The notes under the pieces are model-generated. The model did not search any database. It saw nothing but the letters and a program-made list of their open reading frames with translations, and had not been told where the DNA came from. DNA of 6,382 bases from an uncultured Ignavibacteriota bacterium (lineage in GTDB: Bacteria; Bacteroidota; Ignavibacteria; UBA10030; UBA8401). A program made the translations under genes and the position numbers. Below, piece after piece: positions 1 through 5,757 of the stretch. The first letter of the stretch is position 1; each line of letters opens with the position of its first letter. The DNA lies in NCBI GenBank assembly GCA_903907305.1, contig CAIVNT010000100.1, positions 1 to 6,382 of the forward strand. Direction: 5' to 3'.

Positions 1-20
1 CTCCTAAATCCAAGGAATAA

Positions 21-60
21 GGGGATTGCTTCGTCCCGTAAAAACGGGACTCGCAATGAC
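21..60. repeat. Dispersed-type palindromic repeat (GATTGC...GCAATGAC)
   Basis: A two-part inverted repeat. The inner arms GTCCCGT (33-39) and ACGGGAC (44-50) enclose an AAAA loop. The outer arms ATTGC (25-29) and GCAAT (53-57) pair outside a small internal loop. The minus-strand reading GTCATTGCGAG...GAAGCAATC resembles an intergenic repeat I recall from many unrelated environmental genomes; that is recollection, not a search. It begins only 6 bases past the stop codon of the GT4 gene, so its hairpin may end or stabilise that transcript. No T-run follows it on the minus strand, so I do not call it an intrinsic terminator. Confidence 0.6.
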
Positions 61-65
61 GGTTA

Positions 66-1208
66 TTATTTTAACTTCAATGCCGCAAAAATATTGTTGA
101 ACACTTCAAGGATCGTATTGAAACTGTTCGCCTGACTTCTCTTGATAACTTCGGCGGAGAATTCTTTCTCGCGTCCCTCTTTAAAATAGCGAATGATCGA
201 ATCCGCCAGGACCCGAACATTCCTTGGCTCAACAATGAATCCCGTTTTCCCGTCCTCCAGTAACTCTCCAAGTCCGCCCACATTCGTGACAATCGCCGGA
301 ACGCCGAAGGATTGCGAAATGCTCATAATGCCGCTCTGTGTGGCTTCATTATAGGGTAAAACGACCACATTCGATGCGGTGAAATACTTATATACTTCTT
401 CATTTGCAACATATTCCGCCACAATGGTCACATCGTCTTTCATATTCAGGCGATCGATGGCGTCGTAATACTCTTTGGGATTCTTATAGAATTCGCCGAC
501 AATGAGAAGATGCGCGTTTGGAATTTCTTTTTTCACCTGCGGGAACGCCTCGATCAGATTCATCAATCCTTTGTATTCGCGGATATAGCCGAAGAACAGA
601 ATAACATTCTTCCCGGCAAGTTTTAATCGCTCCTGGGCTACGGATTGCGGCGCAACATCGCCGGACTGATAGCAGTCGTACACCGGCAGGGAGGAACGGA
701 AGAGCGGAACATTCGGATATAATTTTTTCACAGTCTCTTCAACAACTTTGGAAAGGACAAGGAATGCATCCGCAGTGTTGAGCGCAAGTTTCGTCAGGAT
801 CAGATCGATAGCGCGTCCTTCATGTGAGATCACGTTCTCTGCGACGATGATGACGGGGATTCCCGCTCTCTTGATCATGGCCGCAACTGTCCGCACGAGA
901 GGACCGAAGAACGGATTCCACCACGTGAAGATGACGACGTCCGGACGTTTTGATGTTACATCGTTTGCAGCGGAGAACCATGTGAGCGGATTGACGCTGT
1001 CCAACAGCGGACGTGCGGGATGTTTCTTGAGTGGTGAACTGCTGATATCGTTCTGACGGACGCCGGGAAACAGAATGGACGGGTACAACCGGGAGAATGA
1101 CACCACGTCCACAGAGTGGTGCGCCGAGAGTGCTTCATACAAGTGAGCGACAAAGAGTGCGTTCCCGCCGCGAAGCGGGTACGCAGGTCCAATCAGCGCG
1201 ATCTTCAT
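66..1208 (-). CDS. Glycosyltransferase family 4 (GT-B fold)
   Basis: A 380-residue cytoplasmic enzyme of usual GT4 length, expected to transfer a sugar from a nucleotide-sugar donor onto a glycan or lipid acceptor with retention of configuration. The N-terminal GT-B half opens with MKIALIGPAYPLRGGNA (1-17), the glycine-rich acceptor-side loop. The C-terminal donor-binding half has FFGYIREYKG (205-214), LLIVGEFY (234-241), the PYNEATQSGI stretch (285-294) and the TNVGGLGELL loop (308-317). The usual E-x7-E motif has E288, but Ser occupies position 296. The ATQSGI signature suggests a polysaccharide-type GT4 subgroup that departs from the consensus here. No membrane segment or signal peptide is visible. 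The ATG follows the stop codon of the GT2 gene with no gap (TAAATG). Only a weak GAAGAG lies ahead of it, so translation is probably coupled. Sugar and acceptor cannot be read from the sequence. Confidence 0.93.
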   Translation of the reverse strand: MKIALIGPAYPLRGGNALFVAHLYEALSAHHSVDVVSFSRLYPSILFPGVRQNDISSSPLKKHPARPLLDSVNPLTWFSAANDVTSKRPDVVIFTWWNPFFGPLVRTVAAMIKRAGIPVIIVAENVISHEGRAIDLILTKLALNTADAFLVLSKVVEETVKKLYPNVPLFRSSLPVYDCYQSGDVAPQSVAQERLKLAGKNVILFFGYIREYKGLMNLIEAFPQVKKEIPNAHLLIVGEFYKNPKEYYDAIDRLNMKDDVTIVAEYVANEEVYKYFTASNVVVLPYNEATQSGIMSISQSFGVPAIVTNVGGLGELLEDGKTGFIVEPRNVRVLADSIIRYFKEGREKEFSAEVIKRSQANSFNTILEVFNNIFAALKLK

Positions 1209-2507
1209 TTACAGCTCTTCACGTATGGAATATTCTTTTTCCAACTGCTGATTCTTTGTGATCAATTCACCGAGCAGCCCCATGGAAACGAACTGTACGC
1301 CGAGGATGATCATGATCAGTGCCACCATGAACAGCGGACGATTGCTCAGCGGCTGACCATTCACATATTTTTCATATGCCAGCCACGCGCTGATGCCGAA
1401 TCCTGAAAGTGCGGAAAGGATCCCCCAGCCGCCGAATAAGTGGAGCGGACGTGAAACATACCGTGTGGTGAAGACGACCGTGAGAAGATCCAAAAATCCG
1501 CGCGAGTAGCGGGCCATGCCGAATTTCGTCTTACCGTATTTGCGTGGACGATGGTTCACCACTGTTTCGCCGACACGGAAGCCGAGCCAATGCGCCAGCG
1601 CAGGAATGTACCGGTGAAGTTCACCGTACACGTTCACACTTTTTACCACTTCGTTACGGTAACCCTTGAGTCCGCAGTTGAAATCGTGAATACTGATGCC
1701 GGTTACTTTTCCGGTCACGAAGTTGAAGAACTTGGACGGTATCGTCTTTCCGAGCGGATCTTTCCGTTTCTTTTTCCAGCCGGAGACGACATCGTAGCCG
1801 CCGCGCAGTTCCCGTACCAGGTTTGAGATCTCTGCCGGATCATCCTGCAGGTCCGCATCCATTGTGATAACGAACTCGCCCAGTGCTTTCTGGAACCCGA
1901 CCTGCAGTGCGGCACTCTTGCCGTAGTTGCGGCGGAAGCGGATCGCTTTCACGCGGGGGTTACGGGATTTCAATTCGCGAAGGACTTTGAACGAGTTATC
2001 CGTAGAGCCGTCGTCCACAAAGATCAGTTCATAGTTTCCGCCGACACGCGCCAGCGAATTCTTCAACTGTTCATGCAGATCGCGGAGAGATTCTTCTTCA
2101 TTCAAAAGCGGAATGACGACGGAGACAGTGATACCGCCGCCGGAATTTTTCTGTTGTGGTTCGCGAGGTTCCCGCTGTTCTCTCGGTTCGCGCGGTTGCC
2201 GCGGTTGCTGAGGCTGTCTGGGCTGTTGTCTCTGCTGTTGTTGAGGACGGGTCTGAACTTGCTGCGTCTGTTGCGGAACTTGTTCCTGCGGTTGTTTCTC
2301 TGCGGCGACCGCTTCTTCACCGAAAATTGTTGCCGGAAGTTCTTCCACTTTTTCTAAGGAGGGGAATTCAGATTCCGGTTTGCGCTGTGGGCGCGGGTAT
2401 TTTCCGCGGAAATTCTTTCGGCGGAACGGGTTATCCCGTTTGGGATTATTGGTGTTCTGCGACTCCGGCTGTTGTTCCGGCTGCTGCTCGGGTGTTTCTT
2501 CTGCCAT
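1209..2507 (-). CDS. Polyprenyl-phosphate glycosyltransferase (GT2, GtrB/ArnC/DPM1-like) with disordered N-terminus
   Basis: 432 residues. The GT-A catalytic domain covers about 127-330: SVVIPLLNEEESL (129-141), the nucleotide-binding VDDGS (164-168), the metal-binding MDADLQDDP (216-224), then DFNCGLKGYR (275-284) and NHRPRKYGKTKFG (318-330). The last two are typical of enzymes that charge a polyprenyl or dolichyl phosphate with a sugar. An amphipathic stretch (337-354) precedes two membrane helices (about 355-378 and 391-416), as in GtrB-type proteins, so the catalytic domain should be cytoplasmic. Residues 1-120 have no counterpart in ordinary family members of about 310 residues: a basic patch (23-43) and then a Pro/Gln/Arg-rich tract. 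The ATG is the only Met before the catalytic core. Its AGGAG lies just 2 bases upstream, an unusually short spacing. The gene is first in a unit with the GT4 gene. The donor sugar (glucose, mannose, GlcNAc or aminosugar) is undetermined. Confidence 0.93.
   Translation of the reverse strand: MAEETPEQQPEQQPESQNTNNPKRDNPFRRKNFRGKYPRPQRKPESEFPSLEKVEELPATIFGEEAVAAEKQPQEQVPQQTQQVQTRPQQQQRQQPRQPQQPRQPREPREQREPREPQQKNSGGGITVSVVIPLLNEEESLRDLHEQLKNSLARVGGNYELIFVDDGSTDNSFKVLRELKSRNPRVKAIRFRRNYGKSAALQVGFQKALGEFVITMDADLQDDPAEISNLVRELRGGYDVVSGWKKKRKDPLGKTIPSKFFNFVTGKVTGISIHDFNCGLKGYRNEVVKSVNVYGELHRYIPALAHWLGFRVGETVVNHRPRKYGKTKFGMARYSRGFLDLLTVVFTTRYVSRPLHLFGGWGILSALSGFGISAWLAYEKYVNGQPLSNRPLFMVALIMIILGVQFVSMGLLGELITKNQQLEKEYSIREEL
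2148..2297 (-). other. Pro/Gln/Arg low-complexity coding tract in the GT2 gene
   Basis: This encodes about residues 71-120 of the GT2 enzyme. Gln, Pro and Arg dominate, first as Q-rich runs (QPQEQVPQQTQQVQ at 72-85), then as short Q-P-R units (PRQPQQPRQPRE), ending in PREPREQREPREPQ (105-118). On the DNA it is a degenerate minisatellite-like run of CAG/CAA, CCG/CCT and CGN codons. It is predicted to be disordered and positively charged, and likely to vary in length between strains. The reading frame stays open through it into a normal catalytic domain. Confidence 0.8.
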
Positions 2508-2617
2508 AACTCCTGCTCTTTGGCCCTTTTCCCGGATCGTTATCCACTGTAATTATTGGTGTGTGGCTGCACCCTGCTCCATTCCAACTGCAAAAATCGG
2601 GGAAAATCGGCAATAAA

Positions 2618-2647
2618 ATGATAAAATGACGTTTCAAAGTAGCACAA
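2618..2647 (-). promoter_or_regulatory. Candidate promoter of the GT2-GT4 unit
   Basis: On the minus strand, TTGTGC (2642-2647) and TATCAT (2618-2623) are 18 bases apart. The -10 matches TATAAT at 5 of 6 positions; the -35 keeps only TTG. It would give a leader of roughly 105 bases before the ATG at 2507. The -35 lies within the left copy of the AGTAGCACAA inverted repeat. A weaker alternative is TTGCAT with TACTTT at 17-base spacing just upstream. Tentative. Confidence 0.25.
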
Positions 2648-2706
2648 ATCAAAGTGAAATGCAACGTAGTATAGAGGGAATTGCTTCAAACGCTTTTGCG
2701 AAGGAG

Positions 2707-2722
2707 CCACAGAGAACACAGA
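2707..2722 (+). repeat. CACAGAG-type dispersed repeat, short copy
   Basis: CCACAGAGAACACAGA on the plus strand. It shares CCACAGAG and AACAC-GA with the longer opposed copy at 2936-2966, as if the GGCACAAAG segment were missing here. CACAGAG..AACAC..AG strings are a familiar intergenic repeat type in environmental genomes (recollection). Confidence 0.5.
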
Positions 2723-2727
2723 TGGTA

Positions 2728-2757
2728 CGCCTGCCTGCCGCAGGCAGGGATCAGGCG
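2728..2757. repeat. Perfect 19-bp palindrome with alternative outer stem
   Basis: CCTGCCTGC (2730-2738) and GCAGGCAGG (2740-2748) flank a single C, a perfect 9-bp inverted repeat. A competing stem pairs CGCCTG (2728-2733) with CAGGCG (2752-2757). It is non-coding and GC-rich compared with the bases around it. It could form a hairpin or cruciform. It lies about 220 bases ahead of the GT2 start and is not obviously part of its promoter. Confidence 0.6.
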
Positions 2758-2774
2758 GATGTTCACGGATAACA

Positions 2775-2801
2775 AATGTAGGTACGGACGGAAGTCCGTC
2801 C
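2775..2801 (+). repeat. AATGTAGG...GTCC hairpin repeat, copy 1
   Basis: A 27-base element beginning AATGTAGG, with inverted arms ACGGAC (2784-2789) and GTCCGT (2794-2799) around GGAA. It matches the opposed element at 2899-2925 at about 20 of 27 positions. The differences fall mainly in the loop and at compensating stem positions, so both are members of one hairpin family. Confidence 0.6.
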
Positions 2802-2811
2802 AATTGCTAAT

Positions 2812-2827
2812 AAAAGCATTCACCACA
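2812..2827 (+). repeat. 16-bp perfect inverted repeat, left copy
   Basis: AAAAGCATTCACCACA is the exact reverse complement of 2960-2975. The two copies span 164 bases, with 132 bases between them. A 16-bp exact inverted pair in so short a spacer is very unlikely by chance. It fits either the ends of a small non-autonomous element or two opposed copies of a dispersed repeat. Confidence 0.7.
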
Positions 2828-2887
2828 ACTGACCGTTGGCTAGCGGTGAGAACTTTTATCTTCTGATCTGCATTCTATTGTGCTACT

Positions 2888-2918
2888 TAAAATGCAAAGG
2901 GCGGACAAGTGTCCGCCC
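2888..2918 (-). terminator. Probable terminator of the helicase-like gene (inside a repeat hairpin)
   Basis: On the minus strand GGGCGGACA and TGTCCGCCC (9 bp, 2-base centre, 2899-2918) are followed by TTTGCATTTTAA. The hairpin lies about 65 bases past the stop codon at 2984. The strong stem and moderately T-rich tail suit a rho-independent terminator, although the T-run is interrupted. The same hairpin belongs to the GTAGGGGCGGAC repeat at 2899-2925, so a dispersed repeat may have taken on this role. Confidence 0.45.
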
Positions 2919-2925
2919 CTACATT
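2899..2925 (-). repeat. AATGTAGG...GTCC hairpin repeat, copy 2
   Basis: Read on the minus strand it starts AATGTAGGGGCGGAC and ends TTGTCCGCCC. It is opposed to the related copy at 2775-2801. The stem is 9 bp and perfect. It belongs to a repeat type (GTAGGGGCGGAC..GTCCGCCC) that I recall in intergenic regions of several bacterial lineages. Confidence 0.6.
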
Positions 2926-2935
2926 ATTAATCACT

Positions 2936-2966
2936 CTTCTCCGTGTTCTTTGTGCCCTCTGTGGTG
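2936..2966 (-). repeat. CACAGAG-type dispersed repeat, long copy
   Basis: The minus-strand reading starts CACCACAGAGGGCACAAAG and continues AACACGGAGAAG. It lies 18 bases past the stop codon of the helicase-like gene. It overlaps the right copy of the 16-bp inverted repeat (2960-2975). It is opposed to the shorter copy at 2707-2722. Confidence 0.6.
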
Positions 2967-2975
2967 AATGCTTTT
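2960..2975 (-). repeat. 16-bp perfect inverted repeat, right copy
   Basis: TGTGGTGAATGCTTTT, the exact reverse complement of 2812-2827. It starts 9 bases downstream of the stop codon at 2984-2986 and is therefore in the 3' untranslated region of the helicase-like gene. TTGCT occurs at both edges (2804-2808 and 2974-2978), but the second copy overlaps the repeat, so a target-site duplication is not established. Confidence 0.7.
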
Positions 2976-2983
2976 GCTGTTTG

Positions 2984-5722
2984 TTATGCGCGGATCTGAT
3001 TGATGATGGTATCGAGATATTTCGTCATGCGGTTTAGAAAGATCGTGTATGCATTCATCCATTCCACCGGCGTGACCGGTTTCTTCCCAATGCAGTCGTT
3101 GAATATCTTCTGGATGCTCTGTGCCAGACGGTGTTTTCCTTCTTCCACCACCATCTCCAGGTCCGAATGATAGAAGGAATGGATGGACTGCAGATCGTTC
3201 GGCACTTTTGAATCTACTCTTGCCTTTTGGAAAAGCGGATGTTCCGCTTTCTGCACATCGCTTGTTTCATAGATGAGCAGATTCCACATATCCATTACAT
3301 TCTTGAAATCGTTCTCGTTCTCGCAATCGTACTCAGGCAACAGTTCCCCAAAGTTCAGCGTTTCGTTCGTGGTCTTGTAGAGCGGGAATGCGCCGAGATA
3401 TTGTGTGATGAGATTGATCATCTCGCGTCGTGCGAGTACCCGCAGGGACGCGAGACGGATATCCGATTTTAATTTTCTGTCCGCTGCCGCCACAGTGTTG
3501 TTCGGTCCTGTTTTGGATGCATCCATTACCGTCGGTTTGGACTGTTCGAGTTTATGTTTGTACTCGGGAAGAGTTTTTTCCTCTTCGGTCGCAGTGATCA
3601 CTTTTTTCCGCACATCGTTTGCGAGGTCATCAAATCTTCGCGACGCACTAAGGATCGCCGCTTCATTCTCTTTGACGGTGAGAATTTTTTCAAGCAATGT
3701 TGCAATGAATCGTCCTTTATACTTTGCACGGAAGTGTGCAAGATCTCCCACGATATACAGATCATCTGTGACCGTTGAGAACAGTGTATTGAACATGTCT
3801 GCAACAGTGACGAGCCCCGTCTTCTTGTCATCCAGCGAGCGGAGCGTAAAATCGATCCCCGCCGCCGTCAGATCGAAAATGACCGCGCGTTTGGAACAAA
3901 GACGGATGGATCCGAGCGGAGTCACTTCCACTTCGCCGAGCTGATGCGCGTTCAAATGTTCGCGCAGGAACATAGATTGTCCGCTCGGCGGCGCAACAAC
4001 GAGGATATCCGACGCGGTGGTCGTGCCGTTGAGCAGTGCATGCTTCACACATTCGACAACTTTTTTTGCATTCACTTCATTGAACGGAAGGATCTTTTTC
4101 TTACCGATGAATTGTGGTGATGTTGCTCGCTGATCTTCGGTGTTCACGAAGAAGATTCGTCCTTTGGAGCCTTGCGGTATCGGCGTGTTCTCCAGCGCAG
4201 AGAGCAGGCAGGCTTCGAACACATTCACCGATGTTTCATTCACGCTCAATTCGCTCACCACATCGTGCGGCAGAAGATTGATCATGAAGCGGTAATATTC
4301 ACTGTCCTCGTTCTGATAATAGGCGAAATAATTCTTATGCAGCCACGTCCGCGCAGCGTCGAGCTGCGAGACGGACTGCGGCGGCTGTTCCGTCACATCC
4401 GCAAGGATGAAGCAGCGCTCTTTCGCCAGCGAGGCGAACAGGAAGAACTGAGGAAGATTCAGCGCGTGTGCATCGTCAATACAAACGATGTCGAAGGTCG
4501 AAAGGATGCTCTGCGGAAGTGACACAGCGTTATGGATGGTCGTTGCTAGACACTGTCTTGAAAGAACGGCAGTTTCGATCTTTGTCATATCCGCCGCAGG
4601 GAACACGGTTGTGGCGAACTGTTCAATCTTCTTCTTGTCGCGCAGCATCACAGGAAGCGACGTTTCTTTTTTGAATAATTCTTTTGTGAGCGCTGCGAGA
4701 TGCTGGTTCAATCGTTCAACGAGTGCTTGTTTTTCCTTCACGGCGTTCTGCGCATCTTCGACCGCTTTTTTTCCAAGACGCATCCGTTCGATCATGGAAG
4801 CATTCTGCATCCGCACTGCTTCTTCTTTTGCGGAGCGGACCTCCAGAGTTGCTTCGGTGATCTGCACTTCTTTTTCTCTGAGTTTCTCCTGAAGTTCGTG
4901 GATGCGGGTATAGTCGGATTCCGCGTTGATCACAGAGAAGAGTTTCGTCAGTCCATTTCTTGTTTCTTCATTCAGCGAGACAGAGGAAGGATGATAGTCC
5001 GCGGAGAAATCCGAACGAAGGAAGAGTCCTTCGTTCAGCACCGTCATTGATTCTTCCACGGCGACAGGATTCACTTCAGCGATCTCTTTCAGGCACCCAT
5101 GCAGACTTCCCGATGAACCGGAAAGATAGAGTACCCGCTTTCCTTCACGCAGACTGTTCAATACTAAAGAGGATGCAACACCGGTCTTTCCGCGTTTTCT
5201 CTCGCCGATGACGAAGGAGATCTTTCTGTTCAACGATTGTTTGATCGCTTGCTGCTGCGACAGAGAGAAATACGAAGGGAAGATGGAATCTTTTGTTGCA
5301 GGAAGTGCGTTCTCCGGAAATTTTCGCACGAACAGATCTTGAACAATTCCGTTTGGCGTAAAGGTGGACCAGCGTGCATTCAGATGTTCGGCGATTTCCG
5401 CCGGATTCCATTGACAATCCATTTCCGGGATATTTTCACCGGTATTGCAGGGAAACAAAAGATAGAGGAACTGACTTTGCACATCTGCAACGACTGCCGT
5501 GAAAGAGAAGCGGACGGTCGTACCGAACGAACACCGCACCATGCTCGACGGATTGAAATAATAATTTTCGGGGATCTCAAAACGATAGACCGCAGAGTCG
5601 CCGTATAGCGCAACACGTCTGCCGTTGCTAAGGATGGATGAGTTCGGTGTCTGAGAAAGTGCAGTAATCTCTTCCGTCAGTGATCGACGGATTCCCTGTA
5701 TGTGTTGATCGAGTGGTTCCAT
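2984..5722 (-). CDS. Divergent SF1B (Upf1-like) helicase-type ATPase with coiled-coil insertion
   Basis: 912 residues from the ATG at 5722 (numbering used here); a TTG at 5767 would add 15. Order: a beta-rich segment (about 35-105) like the barrel of Upf1-type helicases; LSQQQAIKQ (154-162), matching the Q-motif region; Walker A GERKRGKT (173-180); a motif Ia-like RVLYLSGSSG (196-205); a charged coiled coil (about 273-350); CLATTIHNA (391-399); Walker B VCIDDAHA (413-420); a motif III-like ADVTEQPPQ (441-449). The second RecA domain has ILVVAPPSGQ (573-582) and MFNTLFSTVTDDLYIVGD (643-660). The helical tail (682-912) I do not recognise. The Walker A Lys-Thr pair is kept. Walker B reads DD rather than DE, the QG of motif V is absent, and the TRA(R) arginine signature of motif VI is lost. 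It may bind ATP without being a normal helicase. No signal peptide or membrane helix is seen. No partner gene sits beside it, so its role is unknown. Family assignment rests on my motif reading alone. Confidence 0.85.
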   Translation of the reverse strand: MEPLDQHIQGIRRSLTEEITALSQTPNSSILSNGRRVALYGDSAVYRFEIPENYYFNPSSMVRCSFGTTVRFSFTAVVADVQSQFLYLLFPCNTGENIPEMDCQWNPAEIAEHLNARWSTFTPNGIVQDLFVRKFPENALPATKDSIFPSYFSLSQQQAIKQSLNRKISFVIGERKRGKTGVASSLVLNSLREGKRVLYLSGSSGSLHGCLKEIAEVNPVAVEESMTVLNEGLFLRSDFSADYHPSSVSLNEETRNGLTKLFSVINAESDYTRIHELQEKLREKEVQITEATLEVRSAKEEAVRMQNASMIERMRLGKKAVEDAQNAVKEKQALVERLNQHLAALTKELFKKETSLPVMLRDKKKIEQFATTVFPAADMTKIETAVLSRQCLATTIHNAVSLPQSILSTFDIVCIDDAHALNLPQFFLFASLAKERCFILADVTEQPPQSVSQLDAARTWLHKNYFAYYQNEDSEYYRFMINLLPHDVVSELSVNETSVNVFEACLLSALENTPIPQGSKGRIFFVNTEDQRATSPQFIGKKKILPFNEVNAKKVVECVKHALLNGTTTASDILVVAPPSGQSMFLREHLNAHQLGEVEVTPLGSIRLCSKRAVIFDLTAAGIDFTLRSLDDKKTGLVTVADMFNTLFSTVTDDLYIVGDLAHFRAKYKGRFIATLLEKILTVKENEAAILSASRRFDDLANDVRKKVITATEEEKTLPEYKHKLEQSKPTVMDASKTGPNNTVAAADRKLKSDIRLASLRVLARREMINLITQYLGAFPLYKTTNETLNFGELLPEYDCENENDFKNVMDMWNLLIYETSDVQKAEHPLFQKARVDSKVPNDLQSIHSFYHSDLEMVVEEGKHRLAQSIQKIFNDCIGKKPVTPVEWMNAYTIFLNRMTKYLDTIINQIRA

Positions 5723-5757
5723 GAAATGCGGTGTGATTGTGGTGCTCCCCTGACCAT

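Larger units (their letters stand above)
2508..2983. other. Non-coding intergenic repeat mosaic
   Basis: A 476-base spacer between the helicase-like gene and the GT2 gene, with no credible gene: its short frames have no domain-like composition or ribosome binding sites. 2508-2637 is the probable GT2 leader and promoter. 2638-2975 is packed with inverted repeats listed separately: two opposed CACAGAG elements, two opposed GTAGG...GTCC hairpins, a perfect 16-bp inverted pair, a 19-bp palindrome, and a 10-bp inverted pair AGTAGCACAA (2638-2647, 2878-2887). This resembles successive insertion of small repeat cassettes. No transposase is present. Confidence 0.7.

Noticed and set aside
33..50. Intrinsic terminator after the GT4 gene
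   Set aside because: The hairpin is good, but on the minus strand it is followed by GAAGCAATCC with no T-run, so it is listed only as a repeat.
2156..2509. A 117-codon plus-strand open frame across the start of the GT2 gene
   Set aside because: It is the complement of the Pro/Gln/Arg tract, giving a Val/Ala/Leu-rich low-complexity translation, and no family is recognisable.
2681..2866. A 61-codon plus-strand open frame in the intergenic mosaic
   Set aside because: It runs through the palindromes and dispersed repeats. Its composition follows the repeats and there is no ribosome binding site.
2707..2975. A possible CRISPR array, given many repeats
   Set aside because: The repeats are inverted, of different families and irregularly spaced. 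There are no regular direct repeats with unique spacers and no cas gene.
3405..3944. A 179-codon plus-strand open frame opposite the helicase-like gene
   Set aside because: Its translation is rich in Ser and Arg with no domain pattern, it lies fully inside a well-supported gene on the other strand, and it has no convincing ribosome binding site.
4172..5050. Several overlapping plus-strand open frames (4172-4522, 4488-4892, 4700-5050)
   Set aside because: They are mirror frames of the helicase-like gene, mutually overlapping, with Cys/Phe/Ser-rich translations typical of antisense reading.
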